From IMCC26077 sp964561165 (lineage in GTDB: Bacteria; Actinomycetota; Actinomycetes; Nanopelagicales; Nanopelagicaceae): DNA of 25,598 nucleotides. The first letter of the stretch is position 1; each line of letters opens with the position of its first letter. Where the stretch lies: the NCBI GenBank assembly GCA_964561165.1, contig CAZLOJ010000015.1, positions 1-25,598 on the forward strand, written 5' to 3'. Below the pieces are notes generated by a model. The model did not search any database. It was not told where the DNA came from and worked only from the letters and a program-made list of their open reading frames with translations. Shown here one piece after another: positions 6,930-15,279 of this stretch. Both the position numbers and the translations under genes were made by a program.

Positions 6930-8405
6930 ATGCTCGAATCGTTATTCAAGATCTCCGAACGTAAATCCTCTGTAGGGCAAGAAATCCGAGGAGGTTTAGT
7001 CACATTCTTCACGATGGCCTACATCGTGGCGCTAAACCCTCTGATTCTCGCCACTACAGATGGAACCGGAGCATTCATCGGTGGCGGCGATCGAACGAAC
7101 GCCATCATCATCGTTGCAGCAGGCACCGCCCTTATTGCAGGGCTTTTGACAATCCTCATGGGCGCAGTAGCCAACTTCCCATTAGCACTGGCTACTGGTC
7201 TTGGATTGAATACCTTTGTCGCGGTATCAATCGCTAAGAACTCAACATGGGCGCAAGCTATGGGCCTTGTGCTGATAGAGGGCGTTGTGATTCTTATCCT
7301 CGTTCTCACTGGCTTCCGCGTCGCGGTCTTCAAGGCAATTCCAACACCGCTCAAAGTAGCGATCTCTGTTGGTATTGGTTTGTTTATCGCATTAATCGGA
7401 TTGGTCGATAGCGGTTTCGTTCGCCGAACTCCAAACGTCGTCTGGGGTAGCACGAACTCCAAGCCATCAGCGGTACCGCTTGAGCTAGGTGATGGCGGTC
7501 AACTCGTAGGGTGGCCGATTGTCGTCTTCGCGCTTGGTCTTTTCCTCACCATCATCTTGATGGTCCGGAAGGCAAAGGGTGCAATCCTGATCGGAATTGT
7601 CGTTTCGACTGTCCTCGCAATCATTCTTGAGAATGCATTCAAGGTGGGTAACAGCTTTATCTCACCAACCGAATCCAATCCACGTGGCTGGGGTTTGAAC
7701 ACACCGAGCATTCCCGACAACATCGTGGCAACTCCAAAATTCGACACATTGGGTCTGGGTTTTGAAGATATCTTCGGTGCATTCACGAATCCCAAGACAG
7801 GATTCCTGGCAGCGCTTCTATTGGTCTTCACACTCTTGCTCGCAGATTTCTTCGACACGATGGGAACAATGACTGCTATTGGCAGCCAAGCTGGCCTCAC
7901 CGATTCAGAAGGAAATGTTGCTAACGCAAATAAGATTCTTATCGTCGATTCAATTGCAGCAGCTGCAGGTGGTGCCGCAGGTATCTCATCGAATACTTCA
8001 TATATCGAATCTGCATCAGGCGTCGGAGAAGGCGCACGTACCGGTTTGGCATCTGTCGTCACCGGTATCTGCTTCCTCCTCACAACATTCCTTGCGCCAC
8101 TAGTTGCGGTGATTCCGTACGAAGCAGCAACACCAGCGCTGCTCATTGTTGGCTTCTTGATGATGTCGCAGGTCAAATCGATCGATTGGCAAGATCTCGG
8201 AATTGGAATCCCAGCGTTCCTAACGATCATCTTGATGCCTTTCTCGTACAACATCTCAGTTGGAATTGGAGCAGGTTTCGTCTCGCATGTAGTCATTCGT
8301 GCGGTACAAGGTCGCGGCAAGGATGTTCATCCACTTCTGTGGATTGTCTCCTTCTTGTTCATGATCTACTTCCTAAGCTCCCCGATTAGATCGTGGATCG
8401 GCTAA
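6930..8405 (+). CDS. NCS2-family purine permease (adenine/guanine/hypoxanthine, AzgA type)
   Basis: A 491-residue inner-membrane transporter of the AzgA-like branch of NCS2 (PbuG, PbuO, AdeP and relatives), which imports nucleobases by proton symport. Evidence: about 12-14 hydrophobic segments; the conserved start SSVGQEIRGGLVTFFTMAYIVALNP; ATGLGLNTF near residue 88; LLADFFDTMGTMTAI around 303-317; and GGAAGISSNTSYIESASGVGEGARTGL near 350-376, the signature containing the substrate-binding region. It has a clear Shine-Dalgarno and a 114-bp leader with a possible fold. Together with apt in this window it points to salvage of external purines. Which base it prefers cannot be decided from sequence. 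It ends 25 bp before a strong bidirectional terminator. Confidence 0.92.
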   Translation: MLESLFKISERKSSVGQEIRGGLVTFFTMAYIVALNPLILATTDGTGAFIGGGDRTNAIIIVAAGTALIAGLLTILMGAVANFPLALATGLGLNTFVAVSIAKNSTWAQAMGLVLIEGVVILILVLTGFRVAVFKAIPTPLKVAISVGIGLFIALIGLVDSGFVRRTPNVVWGSTNSKPSAVPLELGDGGQLVGWPIVVFALGLFLTIILMVRKAKGAILIGIVVSTVLAIILENAFKVGNSFISPTESNPRGWGLNTPSIPDNIVATPKFDTLGLGFEDIFGAFTNPKTGFLAALLLVFTLLLADFFDTMGTMTAIGSQAGLTDSEGNVANANKILIVDSIAAAAGGAAGISSNTSYIESASGVGEGARTGLASVVTGICFLLTTFLAPLVAVIPYEAATPALLIVGFLMMSQVKSIDWQDLGIGIPAFLTIILMPFSYNISVGIGAGFVSHVVIRAVQGRGKDVHPLLWIVSFLFMIYFLSSPIRSWIG

Positions 8406-8430
8406 GTAGCTACAGAAAAAAATAAACGAG

Positions 8431-8470
8431 AACCTAGCGATTGGTGAGAATCCGGTCGCTAGGTTTTTTT
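8431..8470. terminator. Bidirectional terminator between the NCS2 permease and ung
   Basis: Arms AACCTAGCGA (8431-8440) and TCGCTAGGTT (8456-8465) pair perfectly. Four more pairs, two of them G-T, extend the stem to about 14 bp with a 7-nt loop. A T run (8464-8470) follows on the plus strand. On the minus strand the A-rich stretch 8415-8425 supplies T's after the hairpin. It serves both convergent genes, and its T run overlaps the ung stop codon. Confidence 0.85.
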
Positions 8471-9131
8471 ATGGCAACTTCCAATCTATTGGCGCGTGTC
8501 CATCCATTGCGAGAAACTCATTGACTCTCGAGAACGGCTTCGAGCCGAAGAATCCCCGGTAAGAAGAGAGCGGTGAGGGATGTGGCGAAGCGAGGATTCG
8601 CTCAAATCCAATTCGAACTGCAGTTAGTTCGGCAGGTTTACCCCATGCAATTATTGGCACGTTTTTATCCACTAAAGATTCCAGGATGGAATCAGTGACC
8701 TCTTCCCACCCTTTTCCTTTGTGTGAGAGTGGCAAACCTGGTGCCACCGTGAGAATTCGATTTAGAAGTAGAACGCCATTATCAACCCACCGCCCTAAAT
8801 GACCAGTGGTAGGGGCGGTATATCCAAGATCTTGTTGGTACTCAGTGAAAATATTCTTCAGCGATGCTGGGATTTTCTTTATCGGCAGAGAACGTGGAAC
8901 TGAGAAGGCCAGCCCCTCGGCCATTCCTTTCGTAGGATAAGGGTCTTGACCAAGAATCACTACGCGTACCTCGTTGCGCGCGATTGTTAGCGCTCTGAAA
9001 ATTGCATCTCGTGAGGGAAAATATCCAGCATCGGAAGAAGTTTCTAACGTACTTAGCAGTTCTGCGATCCATTGCCGATAGGGATCAATAATGTCATTCC
9101 AACTACTATCAAAACCGCCCATTGAGGTCAC
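8469..9131 (-). CDS. ung: Uracil-DNA glycosylase, family 1
   Basis: Removes uracil from DNA as the first step of base-excision repair. Length is 220 residues, normal for the family. The water-activating motif GQDPYP is at 61-66 with Asp63, followed by GLAFSVP. LLLNRILTV (121-129) holds the uracil-binding Asn. The DNA-intercalation loop HPSPLS is at 184-189, with the catalytic His. The start is uncertain: GTG at 9131 (used here) lies 11 nt after the upstream ATPase stop, and an in-frame ATG at 9122 would shorten the protein by 3 residues. Neither has a Shine-Dalgarno. The gene probably follows the ABC ATPase on one transcript and ends in the bidirectional terminator. Confidence 0.95.
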   Translation of the reverse strand: MTSMGGFDSSWNDIIDPYRQWIAELLSTLETSSDAGYFPSRDAIFRALTIARNEVRVVILGQDPYPTKGMAEGLAFSVPRSLPIKKIPASLKNIFTEYQQDLGYTAPTTGHLGRWVDNGVLLLNRILTVAPGLPLSHKGKGWEEVTDSILESLVDKNVPIIAWGKPAELTAVRIGFERILASPHPSPLSSYRGFFGSKPFSRVNEFLAMDGHAPIDWKLP

Positions 9132-9142
9132 TGTTACGTCTG

Positions 9143-9919
9143 CTACGCGCGGGCAAACCAGCGTTGCCCGTCATAAGCGAGTGAAATAGGTATGTTGAAG
9201 GTTGCAGAGAGTGAATCAGGAGAGAGCGTGCTCATGATTGGTCCAGCCGCGACGATTTGGCCTTCTCTGATCAGCAATACGTGTGTGGTTCCATAAGGGA
9301 TTTCTTCGACATGGTGCGTTACTAAAATACTCGTTGGCGACGCAGGATCGAGAGCGAGAGTTGAGAGCCTTCGAACAAGATCTTCGCGCGCACCAAGATC
9401 TAAACCCGCTGCCGGTTCATCAAGTATCAATAATTCTGGATCAGGCATGAGCGCCCGAGCTATCTGAACTCGTTTACGTTCACCTTCGCTCATGGTGTAG
9501 AACAATTGATCACGTCTATCCCCTACGCCGAATTGATCAAGAAGTGCTAAAGCACGAGATTCATCCCACAGGTCGTAGAGTTCTCGCCATCTTCCTGTAA
9601 CGGCATAGGCAGCGGTCATCACAACATCCACCGCACGCTCCTCCGGTGGGATTCGATCAGATAGAGCTGCACTGGCAAGGCCAATCCGTGGTCGGAGTTC
9701 GAAAATATCAACCTTGCCTAATTGCTCGTCTAAGATTTCAGCGCTTCCAGTTGTGGGATGCATCAACGTTGCAGCAATTTGGATCAGAGTAGTTTTGCCC
9801 GCGCCATTGGGGCCGAGTATCACCCAGCGCTCACCGGCCTCTACTTGCCAATCAATCGAGTGGAGTATCTCCTTCTGCCCCCTGCGCAGGGTCACTTGGG
9901 AGAGTTTGAGTACGGACAC
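9143..9919 (-). CDS. ABC-type ATPase, Rv3041c-like, next to serB
   Basis: A single nucleotide-binding protein of 258 residues. It has Walker A LGPNGAGKTT (about 35-44), a degenerate signature MSEGERKRVQIARAL in place of LSGGQ, Walker B LLILDEPAAGLDLG, and the switch His in LVTHH. No permease or binding-protein gene is adjacent, so it is an orphan ATPase here. A comparable ATPase lies beside serB in Mycobacterium tuberculosis (Rv3041c next to serB2), so the pairing is old in Actinobacteria. The role is unknown; it may be soluble or serve a permease encoded elsewhere. The start is GTG, with TAAGTT 8 nt upstream. The stop is 11 nt from the ung start. Confidence 0.88.
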   Translation of the reverse strand: MSVLKLSQVTLRRGQKEILHSIDWQVEAGERWVILGPNGAGKTTLIQIAATLMHPTTGSAEILDEQLGKVDIFELRPRIGLASAALSDRIPPEERAVDVVMTAAYAVTGRWRELYDLWDESRALALLDQFGVGDRRDQLFYTMSEGERKRVQIARALMPDPELLILDEPAAGLDLGAREDLVRRLSTLALDPASPTSILVTHHVEEIPYGTTHVLLIREGQIVAAGPIMSTLSPDSLSATFNIPISLAYDGQRWFARA

Positions 9920-9927
9920 AGATGGAG

Positions 9928-9933
9928 AACTTA
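9928..9933 (-). promoter_or_regulatory. -10-like hexamer of the ABC ATPase
   Basis: Read on the minus strand, TAAGTT is followed by 8 nt and the GTG at 9919. The spacing is 1-2 nt longer than at the other leaderless candidates. It lies in the 75-bp divergent spacer shared with serB. Confidence 0.35.
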
Positions 9934-9982
9934 CCGCAAGAGCTCATGGCTGAACCTCACACACGACCACCGTGCCGCAAGA

Positions 9983-9988
9983 TAATCT
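9983..9988 (+). promoter_or_regulatory. -10-like hexamer of serB
   Basis: TAATCT is followed by 6 nt (TCTCTC) and then the serB ATG, with no Shine-Dalgarno. This is the closest match here to a consensus -10 (TATAAT-like). No convincing -35 at 17 nt was found. Confidence 0.5.
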
Positions 9989-9994
9989 TCTCTC

Positions 9995-11158
9995 ATGAGC
10001 ACTGTGGTGATTCTTAGCGGAATGGATCGCCCCGGGATTACCCAGGCTCTCTTAGAAGAAATAGACGCGCTCGAAGTAAGCCATGCCATCTCTGACATGG
10101 AGCAGGTTGTTATCCATGGCCACCTCATACTCACACTAGCGCTAGAGATTTCACCGGGGAATCGAGAATCTGTACTCACCTCGTTATCCGAATGCGCAAC
10201 GCTGCGGGGATTGGAATTCCGCGCTCAAGAGGGAGATCATCAACAGATTGGAAATTTGAGCTCCGATTCGACCGTACACATCACCATCATGGGGCGAGAA
10301 CTAACGGCTGGACCTCTTGGTCAGGTAGCTGCAATCGTGAGCGCTGCTGGTGGAAATATCGAACGAATCTTTCGAATCGCTCATTATCCGGTGACTGCAA
10401 TCGAGCTACTGGTTTCCAATGTGGCAGTAGCTTCGATAAAAACCACCCTAGCAGCTGTAGCTAATTCCACTGAAGTGGATATTGGCGTTCAGGCTGGAGG
10501 TCTCCAGCGTCGGGCAAAGAAGTTAGTGGTTCTCGATGTTGACTCAACGCTCATTCAACAAGAGGTTATCGAACTTCTCGCACACCATGCTGGTGTAGGG
10601 CAACAAGTTAAATACATTACCGATCGAGCAATGAATGGTGAGATTGATTTTGCTCAAGCTCTACATGAACGAGTTGGGCTACTCGCTGGATTGCCCGCAG
10701 GAATCATCGATGAAGTGCGGAGCGAAATAACCTTAACGCCTGGTGCAAGAACTTTGGTGCGTACACTAAAGAAGCTCCATCACAAAGTTGGAATAGTTTC
10801 TGGTGGCTTTGCAGAAGTTATCACCCCTATAGCCGAAGAATTAGGAATCGATTTCATAGCAGCGAACCATCTTGAGATCACCGATGGGAAATTAACAGGA
10901 AGAACGAAGGGGCAGATCATCGATCGTGCTGGAAAAGCCGCCGCACTTCGACAATTTGCTCAGCTAGCCGATGTTGATTTGGCCGATACTGTGGCAATTG
11001 GAGACGGTGCGAACGATCTCGACATGATTGCTTTAGCTGGTTTGGGGATAGCCTTTAATGCCAAACCCGTTGTTCGAGCGAGCGCTGATACCTCCGTCAA
11101 CACGCCTTACCTAGACTCGGTTCTTTACTTGTTAGGAATCCCGCGCAGCGAAATCTAG
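9995..11158 (+). CDS. serB: Phosphoserine phosphatase with two ACT domains
   Basis: Catalyses the last step of serine synthesis, phosphoserine to serine. Length is 387 residues, in the size range of actinobacterial SerB2. Two ACT domains occupy about 1-80 and 92-165 and in relatives bind serine for feedback control. The HAD phosphatase domain follows, with nucleophile motif LDVDSTL (180-186; Asp181 and Asp183), SGGF near 267, and the Mg-binding motif IGDGANDLDM near 340. The start ATG is supported by TAATCT 6 nt upstream. It diverges from an ABC ATPase, as in mycobacteria. Its TAG stop is nested in CTAG with the hisG stop on the other strand. No terminator is evident. Confidence 0.95.
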   Translation: MSTVVILSGMDRPGITQALLEEIDALEVSHAISDMEQVVIHGHLILTLALEISPGNRESVLTSLSECATLRGLEFRAQEGDHQQIGNLSSDSTVHITIMGRELTAGPLGQVAAIVSAAGGNIERIFRIAHYPVTAIELLVSNVAVASIKTTLAAVANSTEVDIGVQAGGLQRRAKKLVVLDVDSTLIQQEVIELLAHHAGVGQQVKYITDRAMNGEIDFAQALHERVGLLAGLPAGIIDEVRSEITLTPGARTLVRTLKKLHHKVGIVSGGFAEVITPIAEELGIDFIAANHLEITDGKLTGRTKGQIIDRAGKAAALRQFAQLADVDLADTVAIGDGANDLDMIALAGLGIAFNAKPVVRASADTSVNTPYLDSVLYLLGIPRSEI

Positions 11159-12000
11159 AGGCGGCAAGCGTGAATATCGGTGACAAGAATCCCCCGTGCA
11201 CCAACTGCCCAGAGTTCATCCATCACTTTTTGAGCGCTCTTGCGTGGAACCATTGCCCGCACAGCAGACCAACCATCAACTCGTAACGGTGAGATGGTTG
11301 GAGATTCGAAACCGGGAGTTATCGCGCAGGCGGTATCAATAAGCTCAGTTTTTATGTCGTAATCCATTAAAACATATTGGCGTGCGATGATCACGCCAGT
11401 GAGGCGACGGATGAGGTTTGCTCCCTCTTCGGTTGGATCTTTTGCTCCAATGAGAACTGCTTCGCTTTCTAAAATCGGTTCGCCGATGATTGCAAGTCCT
11501 GCTTGTTTGAGAGTTGTTCCGGTCGAAACAACATCTGCAATCGCATCGGCCACTCCCAGTTTGATCGAACTCTCAACTGCCCCGTCTAGAGAGACTATCT
11601 GAGCCGACACACCAAGGCGGCGGAGCGCTTGATCGAGAATTCCCGGATAGGAGGTTGCGATTCGTTTCCCCTCAAGTGACGCAACTGAAGCGCCGCTGGC
11701 AACGGCAGCTGGGCAAGCGAATCGAAATGTTGATTTCCCATACCCAAGTTTCAAGAGAGTTTTCGCGCTGACACCTGAATCAATCAACAGATCTTCGCCA
11801 GTTATGCCCAAATCTAGTTCTCCTGATGACACGTAGATTGCGATATCACGTGGGCGCAGATAGTAAAACTCAATCTCATTCTCCGAGTCAACGGTAATCA
11901 AATCTCGTGAATCCGAGCGCTGGCGATAACCTGCATCTCCAAGAATTCTTATTGAATCCTCGGCAAGGGATCCTTTATTTGGTAGCGCAATCTTCAACAC
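11155..12000 (-). CDS. hisG: ATP phosphoribosyltransferase, long form
   Basis: Catalyses the first and committed step of histidine synthesis, joining ATP and PRPP. Length is 281 residues. The catalytic domain begins with LKIALPNKGSL and carries GITGEDLL near 80. The PRPP-loop region lies near ADAIADVVSTGTTLKQAG. The C-terminal section after about residue 205 (VDGWSAVRAMVPRKSAQKVMD through VTDIHACRL) is the regulatory ACT-like domain of the long form, so it should be histidine-inhibited and need no HisZ. The start is GTG, 9 nt after the hisE stop. The hexamer TAGGGG sits at the leaderless position but lacks the final T, and GGGGA there could also act as a weak Shine-Dalgarno. It is probably co-transcribed with hisE. 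Confidence 0.95.
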   Translation of the reverse strand: MLKIALPNKGSLAEDSIRILGDAGYRQRSDSRDLITVDSENEIEFYYLRPRDIAIYVSSGELDLGITGEDLLIDSGVSAKTLLKLGYGKSTFRFACPAAVASGASVASLEGKRIATSYPGILDQALRRLGVSAQIVSLDGAVESSIKLGVADAIADVVSTGTTLKQAGLAIIGEPILESEAVLIGAKDPTEEGANLIRRLTGVIIARQYVLMDYDIKTELIDTACAITPGFESPTISPLRVDGWSAVRAMVPRKSAQKVMDELWAVGARGILVTDIHACRL

Positions 12001-12009
12001 GACAGTCCC

Positions 12010-12279
12010 CTACAGTTTCTCGTATATATCGTCGATCTCTATTCCACGAGCAAGCATCAGCACTTGCAGGTGATAGAGCAACTGACTGATTTCGTTCGCA
12101 AGGTTTTCATCGCTTTCATATTCAGCCGCCATCCACACTTCAGCCGCCTCTTCAACAATCTTCTTCCCAATACCGTGCACCCCGCTATCAAGGAGCCTGC
12201 CGGTGCTGGAGGAGTCATGTGGAGCTACGGCGTAATCCCGATCTGATAACTCATCCCATAGATCATCAAAGCTCTTCAT
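12010..12279 (-). CDS. hisE: Phosphoribosyl-ATP diphosphatase
   Basis: Hydrolyses phosphoribosyl-ATP to phosphoribosyl-AMP, the second histidine step. Length is 89 residues, typical of stand-alone HisE. It shows GIGKKIVEEAAEVWMAAE (36-53) with the metal-binding Glu cluster (43, 44, 47), and NEISQLLYHLQVLM (62-75). In many bacteria the last motif reads EAADLLYH; the ISQLLY form with Gln66 is the one I recall from mycobacterial HisE, so the missing Asp is normal for the clade. The ATG has TACTCT 6 nt upstream and no Shine-Dalgarno. It sits 48 bp downstream of rpe with no riboflavin genes between. Confidence 0.93.
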   Translation of the reverse strand: MKSFDDLWDELSDRDYAVAPHDSSSTGRLLDSGVHGIGKKIVEEAAEVWMAAEYESDENLANEISQLLYHLQVLMLARGIEIDDIYEKL

Positions 12280-12285
12280 GGATTA

Positions 12286-12291
12286 AGAGTA
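12286..12291 (-). promoter_or_regulatory. -10-like hexamer of hisE
   Basis: Read on the minus strand, TACTCT is followed by 6 nt (TAATCC) and the hisE ATG. It is the same hexamer and spacing as at uppP. Confidence 0.5.
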
Positions 12292-12327
12292 TCTGAGTCC
12301 AAAGCCAGGATGCGGCTGTCTTATCAA

Positions 12328-12990
12328 TCAACGCTGAGGTGTTGCTAAATCCCGCAGCAATGACACCATCTCCGCTGGATTATCGGATTTATAGACCGCC
12401 GAACCGGCAACAAATGTATCGGCTCCTGCTTGTGCAGCTCGTTCGATAGTTGTCGGCGAAATTCCACCATCCACTTGTAGCCAAATCCCACGCTCATTCT
12501 TTCCCAAAGCTGCTCTAGCCGTTCGAACCTTCTGGAGCATATCTTCCATAAAACTTTGACCACCGAATCCAGGTTCGACGGTCATCACAAGCACCATATC
12601 TATCTCATCTAAGATATCTTCAATTACCGAAAACTCTGTTCCTGGCTTCAATCCCACGCCCGCGCGTGCACCTTTTGCATGAATGGATTTGATGACCTTT
12701 CGAGGGTTATCGGCTGCTTCAAAATGAAAAGTGACACTTGCGCTGCCCATTTCAGCGAAAGCAGGTGCGGCTAACTCTGGTTCCACCACCATCAAGTGTG
12801 AATCCACAGGGATTGGGCACTCTTTGATTATCTCTGCAGCGCGATCGAAATCGAAGGTGAAGTTCGGAACAAATTTATTGTCCATGATATCTAAATGAAT
12901 CAGGTCCGATACCGAAGAGACTTTTAGAATCTCTTCATTGAGTTTCGAGAAATCCGCATTGAGAATACTGGGAGTAATTCTGATTGCCAC
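12328..12990 (-). CDS. rpe: Ribulose-phosphate 3-epimerase
   Basis: Interconverts ribulose-5-phosphate and xylulose-5-phosphate in the pentose phosphate pathway. Length is 220 residues, a full TIM barrel. It shows ITPSILNADFSKL at the N-terminus, LIHLDIMDNKFVPN near 31-44 (metal-binding His and Asp), VDSHLMV, MTVEPGFGGQSF near 135-146, and LQVDGGI (second metal Asp). The start is GTG, with TAGAGT exactly 6 nt upstream, inside the 23-nt spacer from rsmB. The rsmB-rpe adjacency is conserved in Actinobacteria. Confidence 0.96.
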   Translation of the reverse strand: MAIRITPSILNADFSKLNEEILKVSSVSDLIHLDIMDNKFVPNFTFDFDRAAEIIKECPIPVDSHLMVVEPELAAPAFAEMGSASVTFHFEAADNPRKVIKSIHAKGARAGVGLKPGTEFSVIEDILDEIDMVLVMTVEPGFGGQSFMEDMLQKVRTARAALGKNERGIWLQVDGGISPTTIERAAQAGADTFVAGSAVYKSDNPAEMVSLLRDLATPQR

Positions 12991-12996
12991 GACTGA

Positions 12997-13002
12997 ACTC
13001 TA
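12997..13002 (-). promoter_or_regulatory. -10-like hexamer of rpe
   Basis: Read on the minus strand, TAGAGT is followed by 6 nt (TCAGTC) and the rpe GTG. It lies in the short rsmB-rpe spacer with no Shine-Dalgarno. Confidence 0.5.
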
Positions 13003-13013
13003 GCGGCAGAACT

Positions 13014-14357
13014 TCATTTTTTTCGGAATAACGCTATATACATTGCATCAGTTCCATGTACGCCCGGCCAAAGCTGCACATCAGGCGTGTCAGGTAATGG
13101 CATATCAGAAGGGAAGAATCCTCTGGCATCGATACTCTCGATTTCCGGGAAGGTTTCCAGTATCCAACGTCGATTATCAATAGTTTCACGTGCCAATGGT
13201 GAGCAGGTGACATAGCCGAGAATTCCAGTAGATGCGAGAATCTTTACTGCAGAATCCATCAAGGCTCGCTGTAACACAACGAGCTGTGGAATATCAGAGG
13301 ATTTCTTTCGAAGCCGAGCATCTGGTCGCCGCCGAAGAGCTCCTAAACCCGAACAGGGAGCATCAAGCAGGACCAGAGCTGCGCTGCGCTCCCTGATTGG
13401 TGGATGAACAGCGTCGCCAACGGCGATAGTACTGGTGACCCGCTTCATTAACGCTGCGCGGTGCTCCGAAATCTCTAGTCCAAGGAATGTGTGCCCCAAT
13501 TGATCAGCCCAACGATCGAGTAGCGCTGCTTTACCTCCCGGACCAGCGCAGAGATCGATCCAAGGACCAGGAATTTCACTATGGGAATGTGCAAGAGCCC
13601 GGGCCACTAAATATGAACCTTGATCTTGGATACCGGCGGTTCCATTTCGGATTTCCAGCAGGGATTCGGGATTTCCTGTGAGATAGCGAGCGCCTGGAAC
13701 CCAATCTGCCATTTCGCTCGAGTGCAAACTCTCTTGCGACCACACCTCACCTGGATAGATCACTGCACAGACACGAGGATTTTGATTGTTAGCAGCCAAT
13801 TCCGTGCGGACGCGATCAAGATCGCCCAATCGCTCAAAATACTCTCGCACTATCCATTTCGGATGGGCATACTCGATTGCTAGCGCTTCCAAGGGTTGAG
13901 TGCCTTCAGTTAATTCAGCAATCCACCGCTCCATGCTTTTTTCACTCACTCTTCGTGATACAGCATTGACGAATCCTGATGCTGAACCTGAGCGATTCTT
14001 CACAACTAACCGAACGGCATTATCCACTGGAGCGTGAGCGGAAATCTCTAACGTCAAGAGTTGATGTGCAGTTAATCGGAGAATATTAAGTGGTATTGGA
14101 TCAATTTTGCTTACTCGTCGATTCGCAGCACTTTCGATAATCAAATCGTATAGCGATTGCATTCTGAGAGTGCCGTATACCAATTCTGTCACAAAATTAC
14201 GATCTCTTGGTTCTAATGTGGAATCACGCAACCGAGCGGGAACAACTAAATTCGCGTAGGCACTCTCTTCCTCAATCTCTAAAAGCAATCGGAGCGCTAG
14301 ATTTCGTGCGGCGAAACCTGCATCCTGTCGTTCGAAGGATTTATCTACCTTATTCAA
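13014..14357 (-). CDS. rsmB: 16S rRNA (cytosine-C5)-methyltransferase, RsmB/Sun family
   Basis: Methylates 16S rRNA (C967 in E. coli numbering). Length is 447 residues. An N-terminal NusB-like RNA-binding domain (about 15-140, with YGTLRM and HAPVDNAVRL) is followed by the SAM-dependent methyltransferase domain. The SAM loop DLCAGPGG is at 268-275. The two catalytic cysteines are Cys335 in LDAPCSG and Cys385 in VTCSP. The start is TTG at 14357, overlapping the fmt stop by 8 nt. No ATG or GTG lies nearby in frame, and the conserved ARNLALRLL segment needs a start at about this point. AGGAT in the fmt tail could help initiation. It is coupled to fmt. Confidence 0.94.
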   Translation of the reverse strand: MNKVDKSFERQDAGFAARNLALRLLLEIEEESAYANLVVPARLRDSTLEPRDRNFVTELVYGTLRMQSLYDLIIESAANRRVSKIDPIPLNILRLTAHQLLTLEISAHAPVDNAVRLVVKNRSGSASGFVNAVSRRVSEKSMERWIAELTEGTQPLEALAIEYAHPKWIVREYFERLGDLDRVRTELAANNQNPRVCAVIYPGEVWSQESLHSSEMADWVPGARYLTGNPESLLEIRNGTAGIQDQGSYLVARALAHSHSEIPGPWIDLCAGPGGKAALLDRWADQLGHTFLGLEISEHRAALMKRVTSTIAVGDAVHPPIRERSAALVLLDAPCSGLGALRRRPDARLRKKSSDIPQLVVLQRALMDSAVKILASTGILGYVTCSPLARETIDNRRWILETFPEIESIDARGFFPSDMPLPDTPDVQLWPGVHGTDAMYIALFRKK

Positions 14358-15279
14358 ATCGCTCGCGATCCTTCAGATTCATCCCGCGCATCCATTCTTC
14401 GCCGGTCAGAGCGCGCTTTCCTGCAGACTGTAATGAGGTGATGATTAGTGCTCCTGTTCCAGCGCTCACACATAAACCCTTTTGAAAGATGAAAATATCC
14501 CCTGGAACATGAGGCGCAATTGGATCCCCAGAGAATAGTTCGGCTTTGTGAATCAATACCCGTTCACCTCGAAAAGTAGTCCAAGCCGATGGCGCCGGAT
14601 TAAAAGCGAGAATCCTTTGGCGAATCTGCTGCGCTGGTTCTTTCCAATCTATCCGTGCCTCTTCAGTTGAAATCTTCGGCGCCAACGGCAATGCCCCCGA
14701 ATACCGAATATCAGATTGTGGTTTGGCAATTGCGCCAGCGGCCACTTCTTCGAGTTGTTGAATAATGTTCTCTGCCGCATCCTCCACTAACAACGTCCAA
14801 ACCTCGCCAGTGCTTAAACCTGAAATGGGAAATTGTTCGCTTCGGAAGAATAAATCCCCCGTATCCATTCCTTTGCCTAACTTAAAAAGTGAATAACCGA
14901 TTTCTTGCCGACCCGCGGCAATTAATCGTTGCACCGGAGCGGCACCACGAGCTTCGGGTAAAGTGGAAAAGTGGAGGTTGACCCAACCATTTCGGGGCAG
15001 ATTGAGATATTTCTCGGGAATCAATTGTCCATAAGCGATAATCAACACCAAATCAGCCTTGATTAACTCTTCCACATAATCGTCGCATCGGCCACTATCA
15101 AAAATCTGCAATTTCTTTTCTTGCGCCCAGATAGCAACTGGCGTAGGAGTGAGTGTTCCACTGCGGCCCCGTGCTCTCGGTGGATTTGTTATGACTCCCA
15201 AGATTTCAATATCGCTTTGCGCTATGCGCTCGAAGATTGGTAAGACCATCGCAGGTGTGCCTGCGAGAAGAAGTCGCAC
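14350..15279 (-). CDS. fmt: Methionyl-tRNA formyltransferase
   Basis: Formylates Met on initiator tRNA, the partner step to deformylase. Length is 309 residues from the GTG at 15279. The open frame extends 22 codons upstream, but the family N-terminus RLLLAGTPAMVLP fixes this start, which overlaps the def stop by 1 nt (TAGTG). Catalytic residues read as Asn101, His103 (in NLHFSTLPEARGAAPV) and Asp139 (in GMDTGD). The C-terminal tRNA-binding OB-like domain begins after about residue 205. def and fmt adjoin in many bacteria and are co-transcribed here. Confidence 0.95.
   Translation of the reverse strand: MRLLLAGTPAMVLPIFERIAQSDIEILGVITNPPRARGRSGTLTPTPVAIWAQEKKLQIFDSGRCDDYVEELIKADLVLIIAYGQLIPEKYLNLPRNGWVNLHFSTLPEARGAAPVQRLIAAGRQEIGYSLFKLGKGMDTGDLFFRSEQFPISGLSTGEVWTLLVEDAAENIIQQLEEVAAGAIAKPQSDIRYSGALPLAPKISTEEARIDWKEPAQQIRQRILAFNPAPSAWTTFRGERVLIHKAELFSGDPIAPHVPGDIFIFQKGLCVSAGTGALIITSLQSAGKRALTGEEWMRGMNLKDRERFE

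Noticed and set aside
7499..8320. 273-codon open frame antisense to the NCS2 permease (also one at 7019-7462)
   Set aside because: The translations are rich in Pro, Arg, Thr and Ala with no recognisable domain. They are fully covered by a clear permease gene and look like shadows of its codon bias.
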